Assembly: GCF_964253025.1 (NCBI RefSeq)
Contig: NZ_CAXUQC020000001.1
Span: 3,534,001 to 3,598,000, forward strand
Direction of reading: 5' to 3'
Length of the DNA stretch: 64,000 nt
From: Rhizobacter sp964253025
Lineage (GTDB): Bacteria > Pseudomonadota > Gammaproteobacteria > Burkholderiales > Burkholderiaceae_C
In this document: positions 50,215 to 58,697 of the stretch, piece after piece
Layout: each line of letters begins with the position of its first letter
How positions within the stretch are numbered: position 1 is the first letter of the stretch
Translations under genes and position numbers: made by a program
The notes under the pieces: generated by a model
Database searches by the model: none
What the model was told of the DNA's origin: nothing
What the model saw: the letters and a program-made list of their open reading frames with translations, nothing else

Positions 50215-50607
50215 TCAGCGCTTGCTGAACTGCTTGCGGCGACGAGCGCCGTGCAGACCGACCTTCTTGCGCTCGACTTCACGAGCGTCGCGGGTCACGT
50301 AGCCGGCGTGCTTGAGCACCGACTTCAGGGCCGCGTCGTAGTCGATCAGGGCGCGCGTGATGCCGTGACGAACGGCACCTGCTTGACCCGACTCACCACC
50401 ACCACGCACGTTCACCTTCACATCGAAGGCGGCGTCGTTGGAGGTCAGCACCAGCGGCTGGCGCACGACCATGATGGAGGTCTGGCGACCGAAATACTCG
50501 TCGACGGTCTTGCCGTTCACGAGAATCTGGCCGGTGCCCTTCTTGATGAAGACGCGTGCCACCGAAGACTTGCGGCGGCCGGTTCCGTAGTTCCAATTTC
50601 CGATCAT
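50215..50607 (-). CDS. rpsI: 30S ribosomal protein S9
   Basis: This 130-residue protein has GTGRRKSSVARVFIKKGTG and the basic C-terminus VERKKVGLHGARRRKQFSKR that reaches the P-site tRNA. ATG 50607 has AAGGAG five bases upstream; a GTG one codon earlier is in frame. It follows rplM after nine bases. Confidence 0.97.
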   Translation of the reverse strand: MIGNWNYGTGRRKSSVARVFIKKGTGQILVNGKTVDEYFGRQTSIMVVRQPLVLTSNDAAFDVKVNVRGGGESGQAGAVRHGITRALIDYDAALKSVLKHAGYVTRDAREVERKKVGLHGARRRKQFSKR

Positions 50608-50616
50608 CACCGCTCC

Positions 50617-51045
50617 TTAGATTTCCAGCGCCTTGGGCTGCTGGGCGGTGTGCGGGTGCGTGGCACCTGCATACACCTTCAGCTTCTTCACCATGGCGAA
50701 ACCGAGCGGGCCCTTGGGCAGCATGCCCTTGACAGCCTTTTCCAGCGCGCGGCCGGGGTGCTTGGCTTGCATGTCCTTGAACTTGGTGCCGTAGATGCCG
50801 CCCGGGAAGCCCGTGTGACGGTAGTACACCTTGTCGGTGGCCTTGTTGCCGGTCACGCGGATCTTGTCTGCGTTGACGACGACGATGAAATCGCCAGTAT
50901 CGACGTGAGGCGTGTAAATGGCCTTGTGTTTGCCGCGCAAACGGAGAGCAACTTCGCTGGCTACTCGTCCGAGCACCTTGTCGGTGGCGTCAATCACAAA
51001 CCACTCGTGCGTCACTTCGGCCGGCTTGGCGCTGAAGGTCTTCAT
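50617..51045 (-). CDS. rplM: 50S ribosomal protein L13
   Basis: This 142-residue protein starts MKTFSAKPAEVTHEWFVID; ATDKVLGRVASEVALRLRGK and YRHTGFPGGIYGTKF are characteristic. ATG 51045. In E. coli L13 represses its own operon at the leader. The 281-base gap upstream (51046-51326) must hold its promoter and a possible leader, but no element can be named by eye. Confidence 0.97.
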   Translation of the reverse strand: MKTFSAKPAEVTHEWFVIDATDKVLGRVASEVALRLRGKHKAIYTPHVDTGDFIVVVNADKIRVTGNKATDKVYYRHTGFPGGIYGTKFKDMQAKHPGRALEKAVKGMLPKGPLGFAMVKKLKVYAGATHPHTAQQPKALEI

Positions 51046-51326
51046 GAGGTTCTTTCGATGCAGGCTCAAAAACAGGATGGGCGCGGAGCGTTCGGTGCTG
51101 CTCATGCGAAGCGGCAGCCTCTCACGTACTTGTCCATCGTTGCAGGCACCACGCAGATCGCGAGGCACGCCGCCTTCTTTCCCAGAGCCCAGTCGGGAAA
51201 GCCTTCTAGTGTATCCGAACTGGTGTCGGCCGAACAGCACGATTTCCAGCGGCATTTCGACACGACTTCGCGTTTGTGCAGCGCACAACGCGTGATAAAG
51301 TGTATTGGGATTTCTACCTAGAAGCC

Positions 51327-51986
51327 ATGACCACCGCCGACAACGCCCTTTTCCAATGGGTTCCCATCCGATCGCTCGCCCCGCGCCACCGCGAACGAGC
51401 GGCCCAGCATCTGCTGGCACTGGAGCCCCGGGACCGCTACCTCCGCTTCGGCTACGCCGCGACGGACGAGCAGGTGCGCCGCTACGTCGACGGCCTCGAC
51501 TTCGAGCGCGATGAGCTCTTCGGCATCTTCAACCGCAAGCTCGTCCTCATCGCGATGGCCCACCTGGCCTATGCCCCCGAGGCCAAGACCCCCGAGCAGC
51601 GGCGCACCGCCGAGTTCGGCGTGTCGGTCCTGAAGCAGGCCCGTGGTCGCGGCTACGGCGCCCGGCTCTTCGACCGGGCCATGCTGCATGCCCGCAACCG
51701 GGGCTGCGACCGGCTGTTCATTCACGCCCTGAGCGAGAACTCGGCCATGCTCAAGATCGCGGCCAACGCTGGCGCCACCGTTCAACGCGACGGCCCGGAA
51801 TCCGAGGCCTGGCTCAAGCTTCCGCCGGACGACCTCGCCTCGCGGGTGGACGAACTCGTCAGCCAGCAGGCGGCGGAGTTGGATTTTCGCTTCAAGGTGC
51901 ACGCCCACCGCATGAACCGCCTGATGGGCATGGTGCGTGATGTTGGCGACCACATTTCCGAGAAGGGCCGCATCGCCTCGGAATGA
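51327..51986 (+). CDS. GNAT family N-acetyltransferase
   Basis: This 219-residue protein has the acetyl-CoA pattern VSVLKQARGRGYGARLFDRAML (R/Q-x-x-G-x-G/A) and the following strand RLFIHALSENSAMLKIAANAGA. ATG 51327 (MTTADNALFQW) is preferred; a start at 51276 lacks support. The C-terminus adds a helical tail (VDELVSQQAAELDFRFKVHAHRMNR). The substrate is unknown. A TAAAGT box at 51294 may be a -10. Confidence 0.88.
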   Translation: MTTADNALFQWVPIRSLAPRHRERAAQHLLALEPRDRYLRFGYAATDEQVRRYVDGLDFERDELFGIFNRKLVLIAMAHLAYAPEAKTPEQRRTAEFGVSVLKQARGRGYGARLFDRAMLHARNRGCDRLFIHALSENSAMLKIAANAGATVQRDGPESEAWLKLPPDDLASRVDELVSQQAAELDFRFKVHAHRMNRLMGMVRDVGDHISEKGRIASE

Positions 51987-52100
51987 GGCGGCGCCGCGCG
52001 CTCCGTCGGCCGAAAGACCCCCTTTCGGGCACACCCATGTCGGGGATGTAAGCAGTTGGTTCACCGGCGTTAGCATCGGTCCGAGCCCCTGCCCTCCGCC

Positions 52101-52919
52101 ATGCCCCACGGTCTGGCGGGCCTTCGAGTCCGCATCGTGAATCAACAAGTACTGCCCTGGATCGTCGTTGTCGCTGTCGCGGTCATCATGCCGCTGCTGA
52201 CGATCCTCGCGTTGCGCGGGCGCAAGCCGGCGGCGCCCAAGCCGCTGCCCACCGAGTGGGCGCTGACCGGGCGTCCGGTCTTCACGGCCGACGAGCGCCG
52301 CATCTACCGCCTGCTGCGCGAGGCGCTCCCTCACCACATCATCCTGTCCAAGCTGCCGCTCGTGCGCTTCTGCCAACCGACGGACGCGACGGCCGTGCGC
52401 TACTGGTATGACCTCCTCGGGGCCAACCACGTCACCTTCGCCGTGTGCAGCGCCAACGGCCGGGTGCTGGCCGCGATCGACCTCGACTCCGAGCGCGGCC
52501 ACTCCAGCCGCGTGCTGAAGATCAAGCAGGCCGTACTCGAAGCGTGCCGTGTGCGTTACCTCGTCTGCCCTGTCGACCAGTTGCCGTCCATCGCCGAGCT
52601 GCAGTTGCTGGTTCCGCAAAGCGGTGCCACCGCCCGCGCCCCGCTGCCGCCGCCCTCCCTTCACCAGGCGAGGGACACCCTCGCGAACACGGTGGCCCAC
52701 CGTCGGGCCGAGCGGTCCGCGCTCTGGCAGGACTCCAGTCTCTTCCAGGACTCCTTCTTCGCGATGGACAGCCGCATGGACTCCAACTTTGTCGGGATCG
52801 ACACCGTCGACCGGACCGAAGCCAGGTCGGTCGGTCCCCGCTCGTCGGGATTCGGGAGCGACGTGGGGGGTGTGGTGGACGACGAGGATCCGCGCTTTTC
52901 CAACAGCCGCCTGCGCTGA
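52101..52919 (+). CDS. DUF2726 domain protein, membrane-anchored
   Basis: This 272-residue protein has an N-terminal membrane segment (residues about 17-38, VLPWIVVVAVAVIMPLLTIL). The DUF2726 core follows: FTADERRIYRLLREALPHHIILSKLPLVRFC, then FAVCSANGRVLAAIDLDS and VLEACRVRYLVCPVDQLPSIAEL, a restriction-nuclease-like fold. The C-terminal 70 residues are low-complexity. The start could be GTG 52137. Function unknown. Confidence 0.82.
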   Translation: MPHGLAGLRVRIVNQQVLPWIVVVAVAVIMPLLTILALRGRKPAAPKPLPTEWALTGRPVFTADERRIYRLLREALPHHIILSKLPLVRFCQPTDATAVRYWYDLLGANHVTFAVCSANGRVLAAIDLDSERGHSSRVLKIKQAVLEACRVRYLVCPVDQLPSIAELQLLVPQSGATARAPLPPPSLHQARDTLANTVAHRRAERSALWQDSSLFQDSFFAMDSRMDSNFVGIDTVDRTEARSVGPRSSGFGSDVGGVVDDEDPRFSNSRLR

Positions 52920-53009
52920 GCCGGGCGCACGCCGCGGCGCGGCGGCGCTCAAGTGCCCGCCGGCGCGCTTGCTGCGAGACCCATCCGCGGGCCGGCGTAC
53001 GATGCGGTC

Positions 53010-54032
53010 ATGTCCTCATCCCTTCCCGCTTCCGCCGACACGCCCTACAGCGGCCTCACCCCCGAGGCGGTCCTCGACGCGCTTGACTCCGTCGGCCTTC
53101 GCGGCGACGGCCGGCTCATCCAGCTGAACTCCTATGAGAACCGGGTCTTCCAGGTATTCCTGGAGGACGGCACGGTGGTCGTTCCGAAGTTCTATCGCCC
53201 CGGACGCTGGACCGATGACCAGATCCTCGAGGAACACGGCTTCGCCCTCGAACTGCAGGAGGCCGAGATTCCGGTCGCAGCGCCCTTGCTGCTTGAAGGC
53301 GGCGGCACGCTCGCCCGGTTCGACGCCGGCGGTCAGACCTACCGCTTCAGCGTCGCGGCCCGTCGCTCGGGCCGGGCGCCGGAGCTCGAGGACCCCTCGG
53401 TGCTGGAATGGATCGGCCGCTTCATCGGCCGCATCCACGCCGTCGGCATGAAGCGACCCTTCAACCACCGGTTGAGCCTGGACATCGCCACCTATGGCAC
53501 CGGACCGCGTGACTGGCTGCTGGCCTCGGAGATGATCCCGCTCGATGCGGAATCGACCTGGAAGCAGGCGGTGGATGCCGTGCTCGAGGAAGTGCAGGCC
53601 TGTTTCGACGCGGTCGGGCCTTTTCGCAGTCTGCGCCTGCACGGTGACTGCCACACCGGCAATGTGCTGTGGACCGACGCCGGCCCGCACTTCGTGGACC
53701 TGGACGACGCGCTCAACGGCCCGGCGGTGCAGGACTTCTGGATGCTGCTATCGGGCGAACCGGTGGCACTGCGCAGCCAGCTCGGCGCGCTGCTGGCGGG
53801 CTACGAGGACTTCATGGAATTCGATTGGCGCCAGCTGCGCCTGATCGAGGCCCTGCGCACCCTGCGCATGATCCACTACAGCGCCTGGATCGCCCGACGC
53901 TGGAACGACCCGGCGTTCCCGGTGGCGTTTCCGTGGTTCGGCGGGCGGGGCTACTGGAACGAGCAGGCCACGCGCCTGCACGAGCAGCTCAACGCCTTGC
54001 GTGACGCTGCGAGCCACCCGGGGATGCCGTGA
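53010..54032 (+). CDS. srkA: Stress-response serine/threonine kinase SrkA (YihE/RdoA)
   Basis: This 340-residue kinase of the APH fold has the catalytic LHGDCHTGNVLWTD and the metal motif FVDLDDALNGPAVQDFWML. The family start LTPEAVLDALDSVGLRGDGR and LNSYENRVFQVFLEDG are conserved. ATG 53010 is used. In E. coli SrkA counters the MazF-linked death pathway under stress. It converges with htpG. Confidence 0.92.
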   Translation: MSSSLPASADTPYSGLTPEAVLDALDSVGLRGDGRLIQLNSYENRVFQVFLEDGTVVVPKFYRPGRWTDDQILEEHGFALELQEAEIPVAAPLLLEGGGTLARFDAGGQTYRFSVAARRSGRAPELEDPSVLEWIGRFIGRIHAVGMKRPFNHRLSLDIATYGTGPRDWLLASEMIPLDAESTWKQAVDAVLEEVQACFDAVGPFRSLRLHGDCHTGNVLWTDAGPHFVDLDDALNGPAVQDFWMLLSGEPVALRSQLGALLAGYEDFMEFDWRQLRLIEALRTLRMIHYSAWIARRWNDPAFPVAFPWFGGRGYWNEQATRLHEQLNALRDAASHPGMP

Positions 54033-54056
54033 TCCCCGGGCGCGTCGCCCGCCGGT

Positions 54057-55940
54057 TCAGACCGCGGTGAGCAGTGCGTTGACCCGGCGCACGTAGGCGG
54101 CCGGGTCTTCCAGCTGGCCCCCTTCGGCCAGCAGCGCCTGGTCGAAGAGGATGTGGGCCAGGTCGTCGAAGTGGCTGTTGCCGTCCAGCTTCTTGACCAG
54201 CACATGTTCCGCGTTGACCTCGAGCGTGGGCAACGACTTCGGGGCCGTCTGGCCGGCCTGCTTGAGCATCCGGGCCAGATGGGCGCTGACGTCGCCCTCT
54301 TCCACCACCAGGCAGGCGGGCGAGTCCACGAGACGCGTCGTCACGCGAACGTCCTTGACCCGGTCCTTGAGGGATTCCTTCAGGCGATCGAGCACCGGCT
54401 TGAACGCCGTGGCGGCTTCCTCGGCCTGCTTCTTCTCGGCTTCATCCTGCAGCGAGCCGAGGTCGACCGCCCCTTTCGCGACGCTCTGCAGCGGCTTGCC
54501 CTCAACCTCGTAGAGGTGGCTCAGCATCCACTCGTCCACCCGGTCGGTCAGCAGCAGCACCTCGATGCCCTTCTTGCGGAAGATCTCGAGCTGCGGGCTG
54601 TTGCGCGCGGCCGGCAGGCTGTCGGCCGTGATGTAGTAGATGGCCTCCTGGCCCTCCTTCATGCGGCCGATGTAGTCGGCGAAGGAGACGCCTTCGTCCG
54701 CCTGCGTCGAGGCAAAGCGCAGCAGCTTGGTGAGGCGCTCATGGTTCGCGTGGTCTTCGCCGATGCCCTCCTTGAGCACCACGCCGAAGTCCTTCCAGAA
54801 GGCGGCGTACTTGGCGCGCTCGGCCTCGTCCTCGCTGTTGGCCAGCGACTCGAGCATGCCCAGCACCCGCTTGGTGGAGCCTTCGCGGATGACCTTCACG
54901 TCGCGGCTTTCCTGCAGCAGTTCACGCGAGACGTTGAGGGGCAGGTCGGCGCTGTCGATCACGCCCTTCACGAACCGCAGGTACACCGGCATCAGCGCCT
55001 CGGCGTCGTCCATGATGAACACGCGCTTGACGTAGAGCTTCACGCCCCCGCGCTTGTCACGGTTCCACAGGTCGAACGGCGCCTTGGCCGGGACGTACAG
55101 CAGCTGGGTGTACTCGCTGCGACCCTCGACCCGGTTGTGGGTGTACGCCAGCGGTGCTTCGGTGTCGTGGCTGATCTGCTTGTAGAACTCGGCGTATTGC
55201 TCGGGGGTGATGTCGGTCTTGCTGCGGGTCCAGAGGGCCGCCGCCTTGTTGACCGGCGCCCACTCGTCCTGCTTGACCTGCTTCTGGGCTTCGGCATCCC
55301 ACTCCTCCTTCTGCATGAGGATCGGCAGCGAGATGTGGTCGGAGTATTTGGCGATGATGGACTTGAGCTTCCAGCCGCTCAGGTACTCCTCCTCGCCCTC
55401 GCGCAGGTGCAGGATGACGTCGGTGCCGCGCTCGGCGCGCGTGATGTTCTCGATCTCGAACTCGCCCGTGCCTTCGGAAGACCAGCGCACGCCCTCTTCC
55501 GGCTTGGCGCCGGCACGCCGCGTTTCCACCGTGATGCGGTCGGCCACGATGAAGCCCGAATAGAAGCCCACGCCGAACTGGCCGATCAGTTGCGCGTCCT
55601 TCTTCTGATCGCCTTCGAGGCGGCTCATGAACTCGCGCGTGCCGCTCTTGGCGATGGTGCCGAGGTTGGCCATCGCCTCTTCGGCGCTCATGCCGATGCC
55701 GTTGTCGCGGATGGTGATGGTGCGCGCCTCGGGGTCGAAGCTCACCCGCACTTCGAGGTTGGGCGCGTCTTCGTACAGGGCGGCGTCGTTCAGCGCCTCG
55801 AAGCGCAGCTTGTCGCAGGCATCGGAGGCGTTCGACACCAGCTCGCGCAGGAAGATCTCCTTGTTCGAGTACAGGGAGTGCGTCACGAGGTGCAGGATCT
55901 GCTTGACCTCGGCCTGGAAGGAAAGTGTTTGTTTGTCCAT
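54057..55940 (-). CDS. htpG: Chaperone protein HtpG (Hsp90)
   Basis: This 627-residue ATP-dependent chaperone has the N-terminal GHKL ATPase motifs LRELVSNASDACDKLRFEAL, IRDNGIGMS and IGQFGVGFYSGF. The middle domain carries LNVSRELLQESRDVKVIR with the catalytic arginine. The C-terminal dimer domain ends in VNALLTAV. ATG 55940 gives MDKQTLSFQAEVKQIL; the open frame upstream is antisense. A sigma-32-like promoter is 58 bases upstream. Confidence 0.97.
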   Translation of the reverse strand: MDKQTLSFQAEVKQILHLVTHSLYSNKEIFLRELVSNASDACDKLRFEALNDAALYEDAPNLEVRVSFDPEARTITIRDNGIGMSAEEAMANLGTIAKSGTREFMSRLEGDQKKDAQLIGQFGVGFYSGFIVADRITVETRRAGAKPEEGVRWSSEGTGEFEIENITRAERGTDVILHLREGEEEYLSGWKLKSIIAKYSDHISLPILMQKEEWDAEAQKQVKQDEWAPVNKAAALWTRSKTDITPEQYAEFYKQISHDTEAPLAYTHNRVEGRSEYTQLLYVPAKAPFDLWNRDKRGGVKLYVKRVFIMDDAEALMPVYLRFVKGVIDSADLPLNVSRELLQESRDVKVIREGSTKRVLGMLESLANSEDEAERAKYAAFWKDFGVVLKEGIGEDHANHERLTKLLRFASTQADEGVSFADYIGRMKEGQEAIYYITADSLPAARNSPQLEIFRKKGIEVLLLTDRVDEWMLSHLYEVEGKPLQSVAKGAVDLGSLQDEAEKKQAEEAATAFKPVLDRLKESLKDRVKDVRVTTRLVDSPACLVVEEGDVSAHLARMLKQAGQTAPKSLPTLEVNAEHVLVKKLDGNSHFDDLAHILFDQALLAEGGQLEDPAAYVRRVNALLTAV

Positions 55941-55964
55941 GGTCGTCTTGTGATGCGATGGCGC

Positions 55965-55984
55965 CGCGGAGCCCGCGCTCCGCG
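55965..55984 (-). other. Hairpin in the htpG leader
   Basis: An 8-bp perfect G+C stem (CGCGGAGC / GCTCCGCG) with a four-base loop, about 25 bases upstream of the htpG ATG. It could affect translation; no thermometer consensus is seen. Confidence 0.35.
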
Positions 55985-55997
55985 ATGGGCCCGGCAC

Positions 55998-56025
55998 ATG
56001 TCGGGACGCTGTCCGGCATTTCAAG
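55998..56025 (-). promoter_or_regulatory. Sigma-32-like heat-shock promoter of htpG
   Basis: On the minus strand CTTGAAA (perfect -35), a 13-base spacer and CCCGACAT, a partial match to the CCCCATNT -10. The distance to the htpG ATG is 58 bases, the expected range. Confidence 0.7.
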
Positions 56026-56126
56026 AGGCGCATCATAAAGACCCGTGAACCCGGTTCCCTGAGGTACGGGCCCGGCCGAGCGTCGGCTACGATGCGCCGC
56101 TCCTGGAAGACGACCCATCCCATTCC

Positions 56127-57425
56127 ATGCCCAACACCCCTGCCCTCGAGAACTGGCTTGCGCCCGCCGCCCAAGCGGCGTCGGGCCCGTCGAGCGCTGC
56201 CCTGTGGACGCTCGACGGCCTGCGCGGCGCCGACCCGGTGCTCGGCTTCGCCATCGTCCTGCTCCTGGCCGTGGTGCTCGGAGAGGCCTTCCATCGCCGC
56301 CTGCACCTGCCCCGCATGGTGGGCCACATGGTCACCGGCGCGCTGGCCAGCCCGCTCGCCTTCCGGCTGCTCGAACGCACCGACCTCGATCCCTGGAAGC
56401 CCCTGCTCGACCTCGCCATCGGCGTGCTGGTGTTCGAACTGGGCAGCCGCATCCGCCCGCGCTGGCTGGTCGACAACCCCTGGCTCGCGCTGACCTGCGT
56501 GCTGGAAGGGGCCCTCGCGGGCATCTGCGTCACGCTGGCCCTCCATGCGATGGGCGTCCCCCTCGTCACCGCCGTGCTGGCCGGGGCCGTGGCCATGTCC
56601 ACCTCACCGGTGATCACGCTGGGGCTCGTCCACGAGATGCGCCCGCGCGGCCAGGTGACCGAGCGGCTGCTCATGACCACGGCCATCAACTGCGTGCTCA
56701 CCATGGTGGCCATCAAGGCATGGCGCGTGCTCGCCGCTGCCGACGCGCCCAGCTGGAGCGACGAACTCCTCACCGCCGCCGCCAGTGCCATCTTCGTCGT
56801 GAGCGGCTCGCTGCTGCTGGGGGTGGCTGCCGGTTGGCTGCTGGCCAAGCTGACGGAGGCCATCCGGGGCGTGGACGCCACGCCGGTGCTGCAGATCGCC
56901 GTCGTCATCCTGGCGGCGATGCTGGCGGCGCAGTGGACGCTGTCGCCGTTGCTCGCCCTGCTGGTGGCCGGCATGACCGCCCGCCGCAAGATGGGCCATG
57001 CCCTTACCGTGGAACCGCACCTGGGGTCGGCCGGTGCCGCGCTCAGCGTGCTGCTCTTCATCTCGCTCGGCATGCTGTTCACCCTCGATGACCTGTTGCA
57101 GCTGTGGCCGCTGGTGCTGGCGCTCATCGTCGCCCGGTTCGTGGGCAAGGGCGTGGCGGTGGCCGCGCTGGCCCGCCCGAGCGGCCTGAGCGGTCGCCAG
57201 GCGCTGGCCCTCACGCTGACACTGCAACCGATGAGCAGCCTGGCGGTGCTCCTGACGGCGGACACACTGGGCTGGAGCGGCCAGCTGCCCGGCGTGGACC
57301 CGCGCATGCTACAGGCGCTGCTCGTGGCCACCACCATCCTCCACCTCGTGGGCCCGCTTCTATCGCAGTGGTCGCTGCGTTCACTGGCGGACGAATGTCC
57401 CCATGCCCCCCGGAAGGACGCCTGA
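56127..57425 (+). CDS. CPA2-type cation/proton antiporter
   Basis: This 432-residue inner-membrane protein has about 12 hydrophobic segments (for example VLGFAIVLLLAVVLGEAF, LAIGVLVFELGSRIRP, VTAVLAGAVAMSTSPVITLG, LLALLVAGMTARRKMG). It belongs to the Kef/NapA-type exchangers by its RMVGHMVTGALASPLAF and ELG segments. It lacks the C-terminal RCK/TrkA-N domain of KefB/C. It probably exchanges K+ or Na+ for H+. The YbdK gene starts one base after the stop, so they are coupled. Confidence 0.85.
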   Translation: MPNTPALENWLAPAAQAASGPSSAALWTLDGLRGADPVLGFAIVLLLAVVLGEAFHRRLHLPRMVGHMVTGALASPLAFRLLERTDLDPWKPLLDLAIGVLVFELGSRIRPRWLVDNPWLALTCVLEGALAGICVTLALHAMGVPLVTAVLAGAVAMSTSPVITLGLVHEMRPRGQVTERLLMTTAINCVLTMVAIKAWRVLAAADAPSWSDELLTAAASAIFVVSGSLLLGVAAGWLLAKLTEAIRGVDATPVLQIAVVILAAMLAAQWTLSPLLALLVAGMTARRKMGHALTVEPHLGSAGAALSVLLFISLGMLFTLDDLLQLWPLVLALIVARFVGKGVAVAALARPSGLSGRQALALTLTLQPMSSLAVLLTADTLGWSGQLPGVDPRMLQALLVATTILHLVGPLLSQWSLRSLADECPHAPRKDA

Positions 57426-57426
57426 C

Positions 57427-58539
57427 ATGTCCCTTGCCGACTTCACCCCGTCCGAGCCGCTCACCCTCGGCGTCGAGTTGGAACTGCAGCTCGTCAGCAC
57501 GCACGACTTCGACCTCTCGCCCCAGGCCCAGGACCTGCTGCGCCTGCTCGACAAGCACCCGGGCGCCTGGGACGTGAAGCCCGAGATCACCCGCAGCATG
57601 ATCGAGATCGGCAGCTCGGTGCAGCGGGAGCACGCCCCGCTGCGCGCCGAGCTCGCCGACCTGCGGCAACAGCTCTCGCAGGCCGCGCGTCGGCTCAACA
57701 TCGGCATCGCTGGCGGCGGCACCCATGCCTACCAGCACTGGAGCGACCAGCAGATCTTTCCCACCGAGCGCTTCGAGTACCTGAACGACCTCTATGGCTA
57801 CCTGGCCAAGCAGTTCACCGTCTTCGGTCAGCACGTCCACGTGGGCTGCGAGGACGGCGATCGCGCGCTCTGGCTGCTGCACGCGCTGTCGCGCTACGTG
57901 CCGCACTTCATCGCGTTGAGCGCCTCCTCCCCGTTCGTGCAGGGGGTCGACACGGGCTTCGATTCCGCCCGACTGAACTCGGTCTTCGCCTTCCCCCTCT
58001 CCGGGCGGGCGCCCTTCGTGCACAGCTGGGAGGAGTTCGGCCAGTACTTCGACAAGATGACGAGCACCGGGGTCGTCAAGTCGATGAAGGACTTCTACTG
58101 GGACATCCGGCCCAAGCCCGAGTTCGGCACGATCGAGCTCCGGGTGTGCGACACGCCGCTGACGGTCGACAAGGCGGCCGCGCTGGCGTGCTACCTGCAA
58201 TGCCTGTGCAGCTACCTGCGGCAGGAGCGCCCCTTCGAGCCGGCCGAGGACGACTACCTCGTCTACACCTTCAACCGCTTCCAGGCCTGCCGCTTCGGAC
58301 TCGACGGCGAGATCGTCGACCCCAAGACGAAGCAGCGCTCCAAGCTGCGCGACGACATCATCCGCACGCTTGCCCGTATCGACGAACACGCCCTCGACCT
58401 GAAGGCACTCGATGCAAGCAACCTGCTGCGCGACAGCCTCTTCGAAGGCAACGACGCCACCTGGTTGCGCAAGCAGAAGAGCCAGGGCCTGCCGCTGTCG
58501 GCGGTCGTCGAGGCGGCCACCGCACGCTGGATGGGCTGA
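57427..58539 (+). CDS. YbdK-type carboxylate-amine ligase (GCS2 family)
   Basis: This 370-residue protein of the glutamate-cysteine ligase 2 family begins EPLTLGVELELQLVS, the ATP/metal-binding start; GQHVHVGCED, RLNSVFAFPLSGRAPF and GTIELRVCDTPLT follow. YbdK has weak glutamate-cysteine ligase activity, and the real substrate pair is unsettled. ATG 57427 is used (MSLADFTPSEPL). It is preceded by one base from the antiporter stop. Confidence 0.92.
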   Translation: MSLADFTPSEPLTLGVELELQLVSTHDFDLSPQAQDLLRLLDKHPGAWDVKPEITRSMIEIGSSVQREHAPLRAELADLRQQLSQAARRLNIGIAGGGTHAYQHWSDQQIFPTERFEYLNDLYGYLAKQFTVFGQHVHVGCEDGDRALWLLHALSRYVPHFIALSASSPFVQGVDTGFDSARLNSVFAFPLSGRAPFVHSWEEFGQYFDKMTSTGVVKSMKDFYWDIRPKPEFGTIELRVCDTPLTVDKAAALACYLQCLCSYLRQERPFEPAEDDYLVYTFNRFQACRFGLDGEIVDPKTKQRSKLRDDIIRTLARIDEHALDLKALDASNLLRDSLFEGNDATWLRKQKSQGLPLSAVVEAATARWMG

Positions 58540-58697
58540 CCGGGCGTTCAGTCGGCGCAGGCGGACGGCAGGTCAAGTTTCCTGACGATCTGCCGAAAAC
58601 AGGGCCGTACCTGTGTTCGACGGAGGCCACGCCCTCCGGCCGGATGCGCCCTGTTGAACCCGCGCCGCATCCCGGCGCGCCTGCCGGACCCCCGCCC

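Noticed and set aside
54057..56546. An 829-codon version of HtpG
   Set aside because: The extra 202 residues lie in the promoter region and antisense to the antiporter gene. The family start is at 55940.
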